64,000 nt of DNA from assembly GCA_965263225.1 (NCBI GenBank), contig CBDHHG010000028.1, forward strand, positions 336,604 to 400,603, read 5' to 3'. This document shows, piece by piece, positions 1 to 9,327 of this stretch. The number at the start of each line of letters is the position of its first letter. Position 1 is the first letter of the stretch. A model generated the notes under the pieces. The model was not told the DNA's origin and searched no databases. It was given only the letters and a program-made list of their open reading frames with translations. A program made the position numbers and the translations under genes. The DNA is from DT-111 sp965263225 (lineage in GTDB: Bacteria > Bacteroidota > Bacteroidia > Chitinophagales > Saprospiraceae).

Positions 1-1
1 T

Positions 2-2413
2 AAAATATGGGATGAAACCCGAGATATACTCCGTCAATTAAATGAGCAACAAAAAGAATTGGATCAAACCGGTTGGACGAAAACAGCTCAGCAAGAACAA
101 CTTTTTGCAGATTGGTATAAATACATGCTTTGCGCTTATCCACCGGAAAATGCCTGGGATAGTTATCTGGATGTAGATGATGTCAAGTGCTTTATCGAGC
201 AAAAAAGTGTACCTGATTTAAGGGTTCAAGAATGGATACGAAAAACTCAGGAATTGAGCCTACAAAGAATACAAGTAGTAATAGTGAAAAAGCTAGGTGA
301 AATCGATGAGAAGTTCACATCATTGATGGGAAATACTGAGGACGTCCCCAAATTTCAGTTGAAGTCAAAGGCTCGTCCCCGCTTTTGGAAGCCGAAAGAT
401 CCTGCTCTTTTGGTCGCTGGAGAGGCTTTGGAACCCAGTCGGCGCTTTGGTAGAGACGGAGCAAATGAGGAGGAGGGAAAACTTATATGTGGTCTAATTG
501 AAAGTCCTTTGGAGGTTCGCGATATTTTCCAGCCCAACCTTCAAATTAGAAAAGCCATATTAGACAGCATAGCTGAAGCTGTACAACAACTTCCTGATGC
601 CAGTAACACATGGACCAGCCAGCCCTGGAATCCTTTAGTACTGGAATGGGAGGTGAAATTCCTTCCTATCCTAAATAAAGGGAATTCCCAACAGGACAAA
701 TTAGGTTACGATCCGAACTTTATCGTGAGAAATTTTCAATTAGGGGAGAATAAGCCAGATGTGGACTTCCGGCGCCTTGGAGGTGATTTTGGAGATGCAG
801 CAGGTATCTATACGGGAACCGCCATCTTGACAGGGCACGCAACCAAACATCTTACCAATGCTTTGGCGGCTTTTAAGTCTCGTATAAACGCTGTTTCTGG
901 TGGAGGGGATGACAGTAGTCTTTTGACTGAGGTCGAATCTGCCATCGAAGAAGTTCTCGGTGAAGCAGGTGAAAAGAAACATGTGCTTTCACAAACATTA
1001 GGGGGCTTCAATGATGCTCTTTTAATGCGTAAGGGATCCTTGCAATTGAAAATTAAGGATCCATTGGCCTCTGATGAATATCAGAAGTTCTCCAATGATA
1101 TAGCGGACTTGGTTGGGGATAAGCTGCGTAGAGCACCCTTGCCACAAAATGACTTTAATCCGCTCAGAGCAGGAAAAATGATGATAAGCAAACTACGTGT
1201 CATCGACTCTTTTGGGCAGGCCATTGATTTGAATATCCAATCCCAGGTGACTTCTGAAAATTTGGAAGCTAAGGGGCGTGAGGATGAGATACTGCTTCGC
1301 CCCAGGCTACTACAAGCTGCCCAGGTAGATTTTCGCTGGTTGTCTGCGAGAGAGACTCAACGAGAATCCGATGAGCTTCGATATAACAACCCCATCTGTG
1401 GATGGCTAATGACCAATAACCTCGATAATAGCCTGATGGTATTTAATGCCGACGGAAAAGCACTGGGTGCTTTTGCCGAGTCTGATGGAGATTGGAAGCC
1501 TGCACCAGGAACTACAACAATAGATTTAGTTGGCCTTGATGAGCCTTGGCAAATGGAAAACCCTTTTCCTCAGGTCCTGAATGCTCATCTGTATAAAATG
1601 ATGCGCTATATCAAGAATCAGAACGATGATGATGCAGGCTTTCTGGCGCAATTTCGAAAAACGATAAATAGTGGCTTAGAGAATATCCAACCGGGCACTT
1701 TTTCTCGTCGGCAGAGCATAGCAGAGTTGGTGGGTAGGCCAATTGCCTTGGTCAGGGCAAGGGTTGATCTTTTACTGAAATCGCCGCCAGCTATTCATCA
1801 GGCTTGGGATGCTTTTAAAGTGGATATGAACCGAGAGATACGGGAAACTAGCGCATTTACGCAAGTACATTTCCCTATTAGAATTGGAGCGCACAATCAG
1901 TTGAATGATGGGGTAGTAGGATATTGGGTGGAAAACTTTTGGGATAGCAATACTTTTAGAGATGATGTTTTTTATTCCTCTTCAGCCGATACTGCTGACA
2001 CGGCTAAGATAGATACGCGAAGTGGGGCAGAACCCGTCAATCAGGCTCTATCTCTTGGCAGTCCGCCTATGATCTTGAATCTATTGTTTGATCCAAATGG
2101 CCAGGTCAATCTTAGCACGGGAATTCTGCCAGTGAAGACATTGGATATTCCGCCCCATCTTTTCACGGAAGCCTTGGATAATATGGAGGTGTATTTTGTA
2201 TCCAGCCCTCATTTGGTGAACCCGAATGGATTGCGACTGGATTTGCCCAAGGTGTCGGGTCATTCTTGGTCATTTATTCGCAAAAAAGGAACCGTAGATC
2301 CAGCGGAATGGTCAGAAGCATCTGTTGAGCAAAATACGGCTACTTCCAAACTCTTTCCGGGAGAAAGGAAAATATTGGAAGGATGGTTGAAATTAGTCAA
2401 AGAGGATAGTTGA
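2..2413 (+). CDS. Large protein of unknown function, 5' end outside the window
   Basis: The reading frame is open from base 2, so the true start lies upstream and at least 803 residues are visible. A TTG at 59 lies in frame but is probably internal, because the preceding codons read as ordinary protein. I do not recognise a named domain. Conserved-looking stretches are PRFWKPKDPALLVAG near residue 127, PWNPLVLEWEVKFLP near 208, LSQTLGGFNDALLMR near 330 and FPIRIGAHNQLNDGVVGYW near 625. There is no signal peptide or membrane segment in the visible part. It lies 65 bp upstream of the LamG/repeat protein on the same strand, so the two are probably co-transcribed. The pairing with a fibre-like protein suggests a surface or phage-tail-like particle component. 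That is inference only. Confidence 0.75.
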   Translation, partial: KIWDETRDILRQLNEQQKELDQTGWTKTAQQEQLFADWYKYMLCAYPPENAWDSYLDVDDVKCFIEQKSVPDLRVQEWIRKTQELSLQRIQVVIVKKLGEIDEKFTSLMGNTEDVPKFQLKSKARPRFWKPKDPALLVAGEALEPSRRFGRDGANEEEGKLICGLIESPLEVRDIFQPNLQIRKAILDSIAEAVQQLPDASNTWTSQPWNPLVLEWEVKFLPILNKGNSQQDKLGYDPNFIVRNFQLGENKPDVDFRRLGGDFGDAAGIYTGTAILTGHATKHLTNALAAFKSRINAVSGGGDDSSLLTEVESAIEEVLGEAGEKKHVLSQTLGGFNDALLMRKGSLQLKIKDPLASDEYQKFSNDIADLVGDKLRRAPLPQNDFNPLRAGKMMISKLRVIDSFGQAIDLNIQSQVTSENLEAKGREDEILLRPRLLQAAQVDFRWLSARETQRESDELRYNNPICGWLMTNNLDNSLMVFNADGKALGAFAESDGDWKPAPGTTTIDLVGLDEPWQMENPFPQVLNAHLYKMMRYIKNQNDDDAGFLAQFRKTINSGLENIQPGTFSRRQSIAELVGRPIALVRARVDLLLKSPPAIHQAWDAFKVDMNREIRETSAFTQVHFPIRIGAHNQLNDGVVGYWVENFWDSNTFRDDVFYSSSADTADTAKIDTRSGAEPVNQALSLGSPPMILNLLFDPNGQVNLSTGILPVKTLDIPPHLFTEALDNMEVYFVSSPHLVNPNGLRLDLPKVSGHSWSFIRKKGTVDPAEWSEASVEQNTATSKLFPGERKILEGWLKLVKEDS

Positions 2414-2478
2414 ACCTTAGAACATGATCTAAGATCTCTGGAACTATCATATCTAATAATACTTAAAAGATTAAATAA

Positions 2479-5400
2479 ATGGCAGAACTACAATTTGAAT
2501 TTGGCTTAGGTCCTAGACTAATAGATAAGACAGAAAAAGGACTTGCTACCATGGAAGTTCGAAGAGGTAGTCGAGAAACCAGGAATTACTTTCTTTTCAA
2601 GAATAAGACTTTTATTGAAGGATATCATTTGCAGTTGAACTTGACAGAACCACAGGAAGAGGAGTTTACCCTTACTTTTTGGGTAAAGACGAAGCCAAAG
2701 AATGGGGAAAAGATGGTCGTAGTTGACTATTTAATTGGTGATGGAACAGAGACGCCATCTCCTCATGGGTATCGCGTTTTCGTAGATGAAAAAGGTCATT
2801 GGGCTCTTTCTTTTGCCGCTGACACAATAGCCGAACCATCATTTGGGAGTTCCCCCGAATCCGGCGTCATTTTACCAGCAGCACCTGCTCTCATTGCAAA
2901 TAAAGTGGTAACGATAACAGGACCAGTGGTCAAATTCGATGGATGGACTCATATTGCCATTTCGTATAAGTTATATGAGGAGCAGGGTATGGGAGAGATG
3001 AATTTTTATGTAGATGGGATTTGTAATGAAGGTTGGCAACATATTCTTTCCACTTATCGCAAGCCTACAAGTGATAATTTGATTATGCTACTTGGCAAGG
3101 GACATGAAACGGAATCTGGCCAGGACTATGTGGGGGCGATGGCTCATTTCCGAGGATATACGGGTTCCCTTACGGGTAGGGAAGTAAGAAATCAAATGGC
3201 TACGGATATTAAAGTTTTTAATCAAATTAAGCAACCTAAACCGCTGGACTTTAACTTCTTCAATGAAGATGAGCGGAAAATCATCTACATGAACGAAGAT
3301 GATGAGCCAAACTCAATGCAGGTTGAAATCCTCAACACTGCTTCCAAAAAAATTATTATACCTAAGAGCGAGCAAAAGGTGTCAGCTAAGAATTATCACT
3401 TTATGCTGAGCTTCCGACCCGGAGTCCTTGGAAATCAAGCTGATAGTGAAGGAGAAATTACTAGTATAAGTATAGCACCTGCTGAGACGGATGAAGCTAA
3501 GTGGGAGTTAAACGCAAGAAGACGCTCAGATAATGTGGTAGAAGTGTATCTGCTTAAGCAGAGCGAGGACATCGAGCTTCCTACTACTACTAGTTTAACT
3601 TTAAAATTAAATGGCTTGGTGGCTGACAGCCACTATGGAAGCCGAGGTACTTACGTGGATCTTACCTATCGGGACTTGCAATTAGCTGAGCCAACTAATA
3701 AGATTACGGGTACCCAACGAGCGCACCTTAACATAGCCTCGCGCTTAGGGAGAAAAAATATTCCCTTGCACGTTGGCTTTATAGGATCAAATACGGTATT
3801 AAATGATGGCGTAACAGCAAATAAATTGACTCTACGGATCAGAAACATCTCGGAGGATTACACCATTAAGGGTGGCTCCGATGATGATACTGACAATGCC
3901 CCCCAGTTTACTTTCAGCTTCAAGCACGCCGATATAGAAGAGGCTGCATTGACCAGTCAAGCTGGAATTGGGATGAAAGCTGGCGAAGAGGAGCTTAGAA
4001 ATGAGGGAGCGCAAAGCCAAACAGGCGTATGGGTTTTGCCGCTGCAAGGTGATTTGAAGCCTGATGACTCCATTGAAATTGTGATAGATAATATCATTTG
4101 TGATAAGCCTACAGGAACAGCATTTCTACTTGTGCAATACGAAGACATACCTGATTATCAAGATGGAGATTTTGTAGTACCCATCGAAAAAGGGCCTATG
4201 GTGTTTCGGGCAATCGAAGGGGAGGAAGGGACTGAGCAGCGAGTAGGTATTGGAACAGCTCAGCCCTCTGATAAATTACAGGTAAAAGGCGGCCATCTTC
4301 GGTTAGATTTTGAGCAAAACATTACTACCGATTCTAGTGATACCTTCGAACATAATTCCAAGGGCATGATGCACTATGGACTAGGATGGTACAGCGATAG
4401 GGATAGTGATAGTGATAGTGCAGGAAGCCCCAGAGCATGGCTCTCAGGACATGGAGGAATTAAGATGTTTACTAAAGGAATATCTCGACTGGTAATTGAT
4501 AAGGATGGCAATGTGGGCATTGGTATAGGTGCCCCCTCCGATAAATTGCATATAGGCGGCGGCCATCTTCGGTTAGATTTTGAGCAAAACATTACTGCCA
4601 ATTCTAGTGAAACCTTCGTACATAATTCCAAGGGCATGATGCACTATGGACTAGGATGGTATAGCGATAGTGATAATACTGGAAGCCGCAGAGCATGGCT
4701 CTCAGGACAAGGAGGAATTAAGATGTTTACTGAAGGAATGTCTCGACTGGTAATTGACAAGGATGGCAATATGGGCATTGGTATAGATGCCCCCTCTGAT
4801 AAATTACATATTGATGGCGGCAATCTTCGGTTGGATTTTGAGCAAAACATTACTGCCGATTCTAGTGAAACCTTCGAACATAATTCTAAGGGCATGATGC
4901 ACTATGGACTAGGATGGTACAGCGATAGTGATAATGCTGGAAGCCGCAGAGCATGGCTCTCAGGACAGGGAGGAATTAAGATGTTTACTCAAGGGATGTC
5001 TCGACTGGTAATTGATAAGGATGGCAATGTGGGCATTGGTATAGGTGCCCCCTCCGATAAATTACATATTGATGGCGGCAATCTTCGGTTGGATTTTGAG
5101 CAAAACATTACCACAAACTCTAGTGAAACCTTCGAACATAATTCCAAGGACATGATGCACTATGGACTGGGATGGTACAGCGATAGTGATAATGCTGGAA
5201 GCCCCAGAGCATGGCTCTCAGGACATGGAGGAATTAAGATGTTTACTAAAGGGAGGTCTCGACTGGTGCTGGATGGGGATGGCAATGTAATCATTGGAGA
5301 CGAGAGTACGGGGATTCAATTAAAGAACAATGGTGAAATAAGAATCAAGGATACTCCTCCTTTTGCAGTTAGAGTTTTCGAGATCTTCAGGGATAATACC

Positions 5401-5634
5401 AATGTAGGAACCGGTTTTAATAGTGCTGACTATGAGGTGTTTATTGGAGGCTTCACCAGTACAATGGCAGAGGCAAACGAAAATAGGGGTTTAAAGGTAT
5501 GGACACATGTGGAAGAAGGGGAGTGGAAGCTTTTTCTTGATATTAAAGGCCCACTTGAAACGCGGTGGGTGGTTAGAGTGATCGCTATCCGTAGAGAGTT
5601 AATTGAATCCTTAGGCCAAATAACGATTAGATAG
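2479..5634 (+). CDS. LamG-domain protein with four C-terminal fibre-like repeats
   Basis: A 1051-residue protein without an obvious signal peptide. Residues about 45-230 read as a concanavalin/LamG fold, with FTLTFWVKTKP, then DGWTHIAISYKL and MNFYVDGICNEGW, the usual strands of this lectin-like domain. Residues about 290-580 are beta-rich with no family I can name. Residues 589-936 are four tandem repeats, each opening with a GIG..PSDKL motif of the kind common in tail fibres and trimeric surface proteins. A unique tail of about 115 residues closes it. The absence of a signal peptide fits a structural part of a cytoplasmically assembled particle better than a classically secreted adhesin, but a type IX or other route is possible. 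Start ATG at 2479 is the first in frame. Confidence 0.75.
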   Translation: MAELQFEFGLGPRLIDKTEKGLATMEVRRGSRETRNYFLFKNKTFIEGYHLQLNLTEPQEEEFTLTFWVKTKPKNGEKMVVVDYLIGDGTETPSPHGYRVFVDEKGHWALSFAADTIAEPSFGSSPESGVILPAAPALIANKVVTITGPVVKFDGWTHIAISYKLYEEQGMGEMNFYVDGICNEGWQHILSTYRKPTSDNLIMLLGKGHETESGQDYVGAMAHFRGYTGSLTGREVRNQMATDIKVFNQIKQPKPLDFNFFNEDERKIIYMNEDDEPNSMQVEILNTASKKIIIPKSEQKVSAKNYHFMLSFRPGVLGNQADSEGEITSISIAPAETDEAKWELNARRRSDNVVEVYLLKQSEDIELPTTTSLTLKLNGLVADSHYGSRGTYVDLTYRDLQLAEPTNKITGTQRAHLNIASRLGRKNIPLHVGFIGSNTVLNDGVTANKLTLRIRNISEDYTIKGGSDDDTDNAPQFTFSFKHADIEEAALTSQAGIGMKAGEEELRNEGAQSQTGVWVLPLQGDLKPDDSIEIVIDNIICDKPTGTAFLLVQYEDIPDYQDGDFVVPIEKGPMVFRAIEGEEGTEQRVGIGTAQPSDKLQVKGGHLRLDFEQNITTDSSDTFEHNSKGMMHYGLGWYSDRDSDSDSAGSPRAWLSGHGGIKMFTKGISRLVIDKDGNVGIGIGAPSDKLHIGGGHLRLDFEQNITANSSETFVHNSKGMMHYGLGWYSDSDNTGSRRAWLSGQGGIKMFTEGMSRLVIDKDGNMGIGIDAPSDKLHIDGGNLRLDFEQNITADSSETFEHNSKGMMHYGLGWYSDSDNAGSRRAWLSGQGGIKMFTQGMSRLVIDKDGNVGIGIGAPSDKLHIDGGNLRLDFEQNITTNSSETFEHNSKDMMHYGLGWYSDSDNAGSPRAWLSGHGGIKMFTKGRSRLVLDGDGNVIIGDESTGIQLKNNGEIRIKDTPPFAVRVFEIFRDNTNVGTGFNSADYEVFIGGFTSTMAEANENRGLKVWTHVEEGEWKLFLDIKGPLETRWVVRVIAIRRELIESLGQITIR
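4243..5286 (+). repeat. Four tandem coding repeats (270, 258, 258, 258 bp)
   Basis: The units begin at 4243, 4513, 4771 and 5029, each at a Val or Met before GIG. They stay in frame and differ at only a few residues per unit (for example Thr/Ala/Asn after NIT, Lys/Glu/Gln in KMFTxG). Conserved blocks are LRLDFEQNIT, HNSKGMMHYGLGWYSD, RAWLSG and GGIKMFT. The first unit is 12 bp longer because of a short GATAGT-type hexamer run near 4395-4420 that encodes SDRDSDSDS. The high nucleotide identity suggests recent duplication or homogenisation. Confidence 0.9.
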
Positions 5635-5743
5635 AGGAAAATGTCTGAGGTATTTATAATAATCATGTAGGTTTTTGTACTTAAGTATGAGAATACAATT
5701 ATCCTAGAAGATATGACGGGCATTTTTCAACCTATGCTACGTT

Positions 5744-5806
5744 GCAAAAATCCTTGGTTAGCTATGGCTATCTTGCCTGGCGGCCAGACAGGGCCGCGGT
5801 TTTTGC
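5744..5806. repeat. Compound inverted-repeat element (REP-like)
   Basis: Outer arms GCAAAAATCC (5744-5753) and GGTTTTTGC (5798-5806) are nearly complementary. Inside are two more small hairpins, TAGC-TATG-GCTA (about 5759-5770) and CGGCC-AGACAG-GGCCG (about 5781-5796). No T-run follows the structure as in a simple terminator. It sits between the LamG gene and the small coiled-coil gene and looks like a dispersed hairpin repeat, but only one copy is visible here. Confidence 0.5.
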
Positions 5807-5884
5807 GCCTTGCCTAGATTGAAAACTCCCTTAGTCAGATACTTTAGCCTAATTATATCCTCATACTTAAATAATTCTGCACAG

Positions 5885-6094
5885 ATGAAAGAGAAATTAA
5901 CCACTCGCCTTGAACAATTACGCACCGACTACCAGAAGGGTGAGCAAATGTTGCAAGAGTTGCAAGGGAAGCAGGCCAACGTGGAGCAAACGATGCTTAG
6001 GATAGCTGGGGCTATTCAAGTGCTTGAAGAGATTCTTGCCCTAGAGGAAGCATCCGCAGAAGTAAGGCTGGAAGCGGAGCAGGCTAAAGTATAG
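5885..6094 (+). CDS. Small coiled-coil protein
   Basis: A 69-residue protein starting at ATG 5885 (MKEKLTTRLEQL). The frame also extends upstream to a TTG at 5810, but those 25 codons overlap the hairpin element and read poorly, so the ATG is preferred. The whole product is a charged heptad-like helix (LEQLRTDYQKGEQMLQELQG then IAGAIQVLEEILALEE), predicted to form a coiled coil with no membrane segment. It lies 250 bp after the LamG protein on the same strand and may belong to the same module. I do not recognise a named family. A short coiled-coil linker or chaperone role is a guess. Confidence 0.6.
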   Translation: MKEKLTTRLEQLRTDYQKGEQMLQELQGKQANVEQTMLRIAGAIQVLEEILALEEASAEVRLEAEQAKV

Positions 6095-6104
6095 TTGTGG
6101 ATGA

Positions 6105-6130
6105 TTGGCCCGTAGGTAGGGGCAATTTTT
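6105..6130 (+). terminator. Possible terminator after the coiled-coil gene
   Basis: Arms TTGGCCC (6105-6111) and GGGGCAA (6119-6125), with one mismatch, are followed by TTTTT. It lies 10 bp after the stop of the small coiled-coil gene and before a convergent gene. Confidence 0.45.
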
Positions 6131-6228
6131 CGGATGTCAGTAGTCTTCCCTTTAGGGCTATATTTCTATCATGGAGATGGTAAGGTAGAGAGAATATGAT
6201 ACTGGAAAATGGAGACTATAAAACAGTC

Positions 6229-7713
6229 CTAGAAATAGGGCCCTTCTTCGGCTAGGATGGCAGGGGCGGGGCTGAATTTTTCAATCGCTTCCCATACGGC
6301 TGGACTGATATGCGTGCCAAATAAATAGACTTTCTCTATCTGTGTCAAATCTAAAAGATACAAAGCTCCTTCGTCAGAAAGAAGCGAGTAGGAAAGGTTT
6401 ATGGTCTTCAGTTGAGGTAAATCACTTAGATAAGCTAGTCCTTTTCCTTTTAGGCAGGTTTTAGGTAAATAAAGCTCCTGCAAGTTCGTCATTTGACTAA
6501 TACTGAACAGACCGTCATCCGTAATCTCACTGCCAGGTAGGGATACTTTGGAAAAGAGATGATAATGAGCACGCAGGGAATGTAGCGTCTCATCAGTAAT
6601 GGTGGCTGGAGGAATAGTCTGTGCTACGGAGAATAAACCCTTCTGGTTGGGGTCAGGTGCAATGACTAATCCCAGCTTACTCCCTAAATAATCTAGTTTA
6701 TGAGTCAGGATAGCCAACTCCTGTTCAGCTTTCACCCATTTCTTTTGTTGTTGATTGAAATACGGTAAAAAACGCCCAGCTAAGGCTTGACCCTCAGGGC
6801 CCGGAGGACCTTCTCCCCATTGCATCTTCTCCTGCGCTCCTTCTTCGATCCACCACTTCAGTAACACTACTTCGTCTTCGCTCAAGCCTTTTTTCTGCTT
6901 TGGGGGCATACGTTCATCATCCCGTAAGGGGAGTGTGATGCGATGATACAATTCACTTTGCGCTGCTTCACCGGAAACCAACATAGCTTTCTCACTTTTT
7001 CCGCCCGCTTGGATGCTACTGTAGGAGGTCATGAGAAAATCGCCTTTCGTCTTGTGCTGGTTGTGGCAGGACTGGCAGCGTGCCTCAAATATGGGGAGGA
7101 GAATATCTTCAAAAATCAATAGCTCTTCCGTTGGCTTTTGTATGGCGGTGGAAGTTGAAAGCTGCGGAGCGTATTCCGTCAAGAAGCCAGGTCCATGGGT
7201 AAGTGAACCACCAAGGTGGCTAGTGTACACGACTAGTATGATTAAACTTAGTAGCGAAATAGGGTATAGTTTGGTAGACCAGGATGAAGGACTAGCCTTA
7301 GTCTTTTGTTGCTTACTAGCTGTGGAGGAACGCCAAAAATAGGTGACAAGCATTAGCAGGCCAAGGCCTATACCTCCCCAAAGATGCTGTCGAACCAGAC
7401 TACCTTGATAATCACCCGTTTGATACAGTAAAAAGCCTGCTAGGATAGTGCAGAGACAGCTAAGGATCGCTGCGATCCAAAGGATATTCAGTGCCGTTGA
7501 TCGCTTTGTTTCTTGTTGATAAAAAGTCCAAAGCTCCATTCCGGCCAACAGCAAAATCAAGCCTATTGGGAAATGCAATAGGAGGATATGAAATCGACCT
7601 AGAAAGACTTTCCAGTCGCTCGTCGGCCCAGTCGGTACAGGTAGAAATGGAAGGATGGCTAGCACTAGGGCAGCCAGCCCTAGCAGCCAGCCTATAGCTT
7701 TCTTGTTTTTCAT
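6229..7713 (-). CDS. DUF2231-like membrane protein with cytochrome c and leucine-rich repeats
   Basis: The frame opens at a GTG at 7806, but ATG 7713 (MKNKKAIGW, 494 residues) gives a clean membrane start and is preferred; ATG 7749 is another option. The N-terminal 150 residues hold four hydrophobic segments with the HFPIGLILLL pattern of DUF2231-type membrane domains. A planctomycete-type cytochrome segment follows, with the haem motif CQSCH and the late DDERMPPKQKKGLS...LLKWWIEEGA signature. The C-terminal third is leucine-rich repeat sequence (TNLQELYLPKTCLKGKGLAYL). The layout suggests an inner-membrane haem protein facing the periplasm. It is the last gene of a three-gene minus-strand set with DUF1552 and DUF1592 proteins, 200 bp after the DUF1552 gene. 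The electron partner and substrate are unknown. Confidence 0.8.
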   Translation of the reverse strand: MKNKKAIGWLLGLAALVLAILPFLPVPTGPTSDWKVFLGRFHILLLHFPIGLILLLAGMELWTFYQQETKRSTALNILWIAAILSCLCTILAGFLLYQTGDYQGSLVRQHLWGGIGLGLLMLVTYFWRSSTASKQQKTKASPSSWSTKLYPISLLSLIILVVYTSHLGGSLTHGPGFLTEYAPQLSTSTAIQKPTEELLIFEDILLPIFEARCQSCHNQHKTKGDFLMTSYSSIQAGGKSEKAMLVSGEAAQSELYHRITLPLRDDERMPPKQKKGLSEDEVVLLKWWIEEGAQEKMQWGEGPPGPEGQALAGRFLPYFNQQQKKWVKAEQELAILTHKLDYLGSKLGLVIAPDPNQKGLFSVAQTIPPATITDETLHSLRAHYHLFSKVSLPGSEITDDGLFSISQMTNLQELYLPKTCLKGKGLAYLSDLPQLKTINLSYSLLSDEGALYLLDLTQIEKVYLFGTHISPAVWEAIEKFSPAPAILAEEGPYF

Positions 7714-7914
7714 TACAATCGGTCTATTCGTTCTGTTGTCAATTTTCATGCTACTAGACATCAGAGGTAAGAGACCAGACCGCTTCGCGGCGAGAAGCCA
7801 AAACACTAGGCTTTTTGGTGAACATTGCAGTCTGTTTTCCGGCTTCTGTCTTCTGGATGTCCAGTAGTATAGTAAGTTCTGCTCCCGCCTCTAAAGCGGA
7901 AACTGTATCAATGG

Positions 7915-9303
7915 TTAAGCTAAAACTTCATGTAATACTCGATCACTATCACCGAAACGTTCCACCGGTACATCAAAGGCTTGCAACATAGCTACGTAAA
8001 GGTTGGCCAAGGGTGTTTCCTTGGGGAAATTCAGGTTTTGGCCCGTCTTTAGGCGTCCTCCCGCCTGCCCTGCTAGCACGATCGGTAGATTGGTCGGGCG
8101 GTGGCGATTGCCATCTCGTAGACTGGAGCCATACAATACCATTGATTGTTCCAATAGATTGTTGTCTCCCTCTTTCATCTGTGATAGACGATCCAGGAAA
8201 TAGGCAAACTGTTCGGTGTGCCAGTAGTTGATCCGGCCATACATATCCAGCAGATTGGCATTGTCTCGGTGGTGTGAAATTGTATGGTGATTGCCCGTTA
8301 CCCCATCCAAGAAGCTGAAGTTGCGATTACTCACCGAATTGCCAAACATGAAGCTGGTTACTCGGGTGGCATCGCTCCAAAGCGCCAAGGCATTGATGTC
8401 CATCATAAGCCTGACCTTAGTGGTGATGTCCACACCGCCATTTAGTTCTACATAATCTTCTACCCGTACGTTTAATCGAAGTAATTCCTTCTTGATATCA
8501 GGGGTGATATTGGCTTCGAAGTCTTTTAGTTTATCGTCAGATACCAAGCGTTTTTCTACAGATCGAACAGATTCCAGGTATTCTGACATCTTATTCTGAT
8601 CGGCTGCTCCCAGGTGCTTGTTGAGCCTTTTGGCATCTTGCATCACAATGTCCAGGACACTTTTCTTGAAAGGATTTTCCGCACCTTGGGATTTTCCGGG
8701 CACGAATCTTCGAAACAGGCGATTAAAGGCGTGAACGGGGTCGATCTCTCGGGGGCAGGGCTGGTCGGGACTAGACCAAGAAATAGAGGAGCCGTAAAGT
8801 CGGGTATAGCCCACATTGCTATCTACGCCTCCTTTAACGGGATCGATGGCATATTCCAGAGAGGGGAACAGGGTTTGCTGTCCCACTTGCTGGGCGGCCA
8901 ATTGATCCATTGAAATGCCATTGACGTTGATGTTGGCACCGGTAGTTTTCGTAATGTTAAAGCAAGTCAGGAAGGGGGCTGTCTTGGTGTAATGTCCATC
9001 TGTACCGCGTACATCCACCAGGTTGTTCTTTAACTCACTAAGGACGATCAAGTCCTTTTTGAAGGCTTCGAGGGGTTTCAAGGTGGGGGATAATTCAAAC
9101 TTGTTACCCCAGCCTTTGGGGGTCCATTTGTCTTCTCTCACGCCATTGGGAAAATAGAAGATAGCCATTCTTTTGGGGCTATTCTTCTCATAGTAACGGG
9201 CAGGGTCAATACCCTGAGGAACCATGGCCTCCAAGAAGGGGAGGGCCATGCAGGCACCCAGTCCTTGCAGCATGGTTCTACGGGAGATTTGATTCTTGTT
9301 CAT
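7915..9303 (-). CDS. DUF1552 family protein, Tat-exported
   Basis: A 462-residue protein matching the DUF1552 family in length and layout. It begins with a twin-arginine signal (SRRTMLQGLGACMALPFLEAM, Arg 8-9), so it is probably exported folded. Recognisable features are the early FYFPNGVREDKWTPKG and the late LLEQSMVLYGSSLRDGNRH and LPIVLAGQAGGRLKTG blocks, typical of the family and of the related sulfatase-like DUF1501 proteins. The biochemical role of DUF1552 is not established. It is almost always encoded beside a DUF1592/DUF1587 cytochrome-like protein, as here (24 bp downstream of it), so the two probably work as a periplasmic pair. Confidence 0.88.
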   Translation of the reverse strand: MNKNQISRRTMLQGLGACMALPFLEAMVPQGIDPARYYEKNSPKRMAIFYFPNGVREDKWTPKGWGNKFELSPTLKPLEAFKKDLIVLSELKNNLVDVRGTDGHYTKTAPFLTCFNITKTTGANINVNGISMDQLAAQQVGQQTLFPSLEYAIDPVKGGVDSNVGYTRLYGSSISWSSPDQPCPREIDPVHAFNRLFRRFVPGKSQGAENPFKKSVLDIVMQDAKRLNKHLGAADQNKMSEYLESVRSVEKRLVSDDKLKDFEANITPDIKKELLRLNVRVEDYVELNGGVDITTKVRLMMDINALALWSDATRVTSFMFGNSVSNRNFSFLDGVTGNHHTISHHRDNANLLDMYGRINYWHTEQFAYFLDRLSQMKEGDNNLLEQSMVLYGSSLRDGNRHRPTNLPIVLAGQAGGRLKTGQNLNFPKETPLANLYVAMLQAFDVPVERFGDSDRVLHEVLA

Positions 9304-9327
9304 GATGGGCTTCCGTTTTTTAGTGCT

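Noticed and set aside
4374..4895. Opposite-strand open frames within the repeat array
   Set aside because: They arise from the repeat composition and recur in each unit; the plus frame is the real gene.
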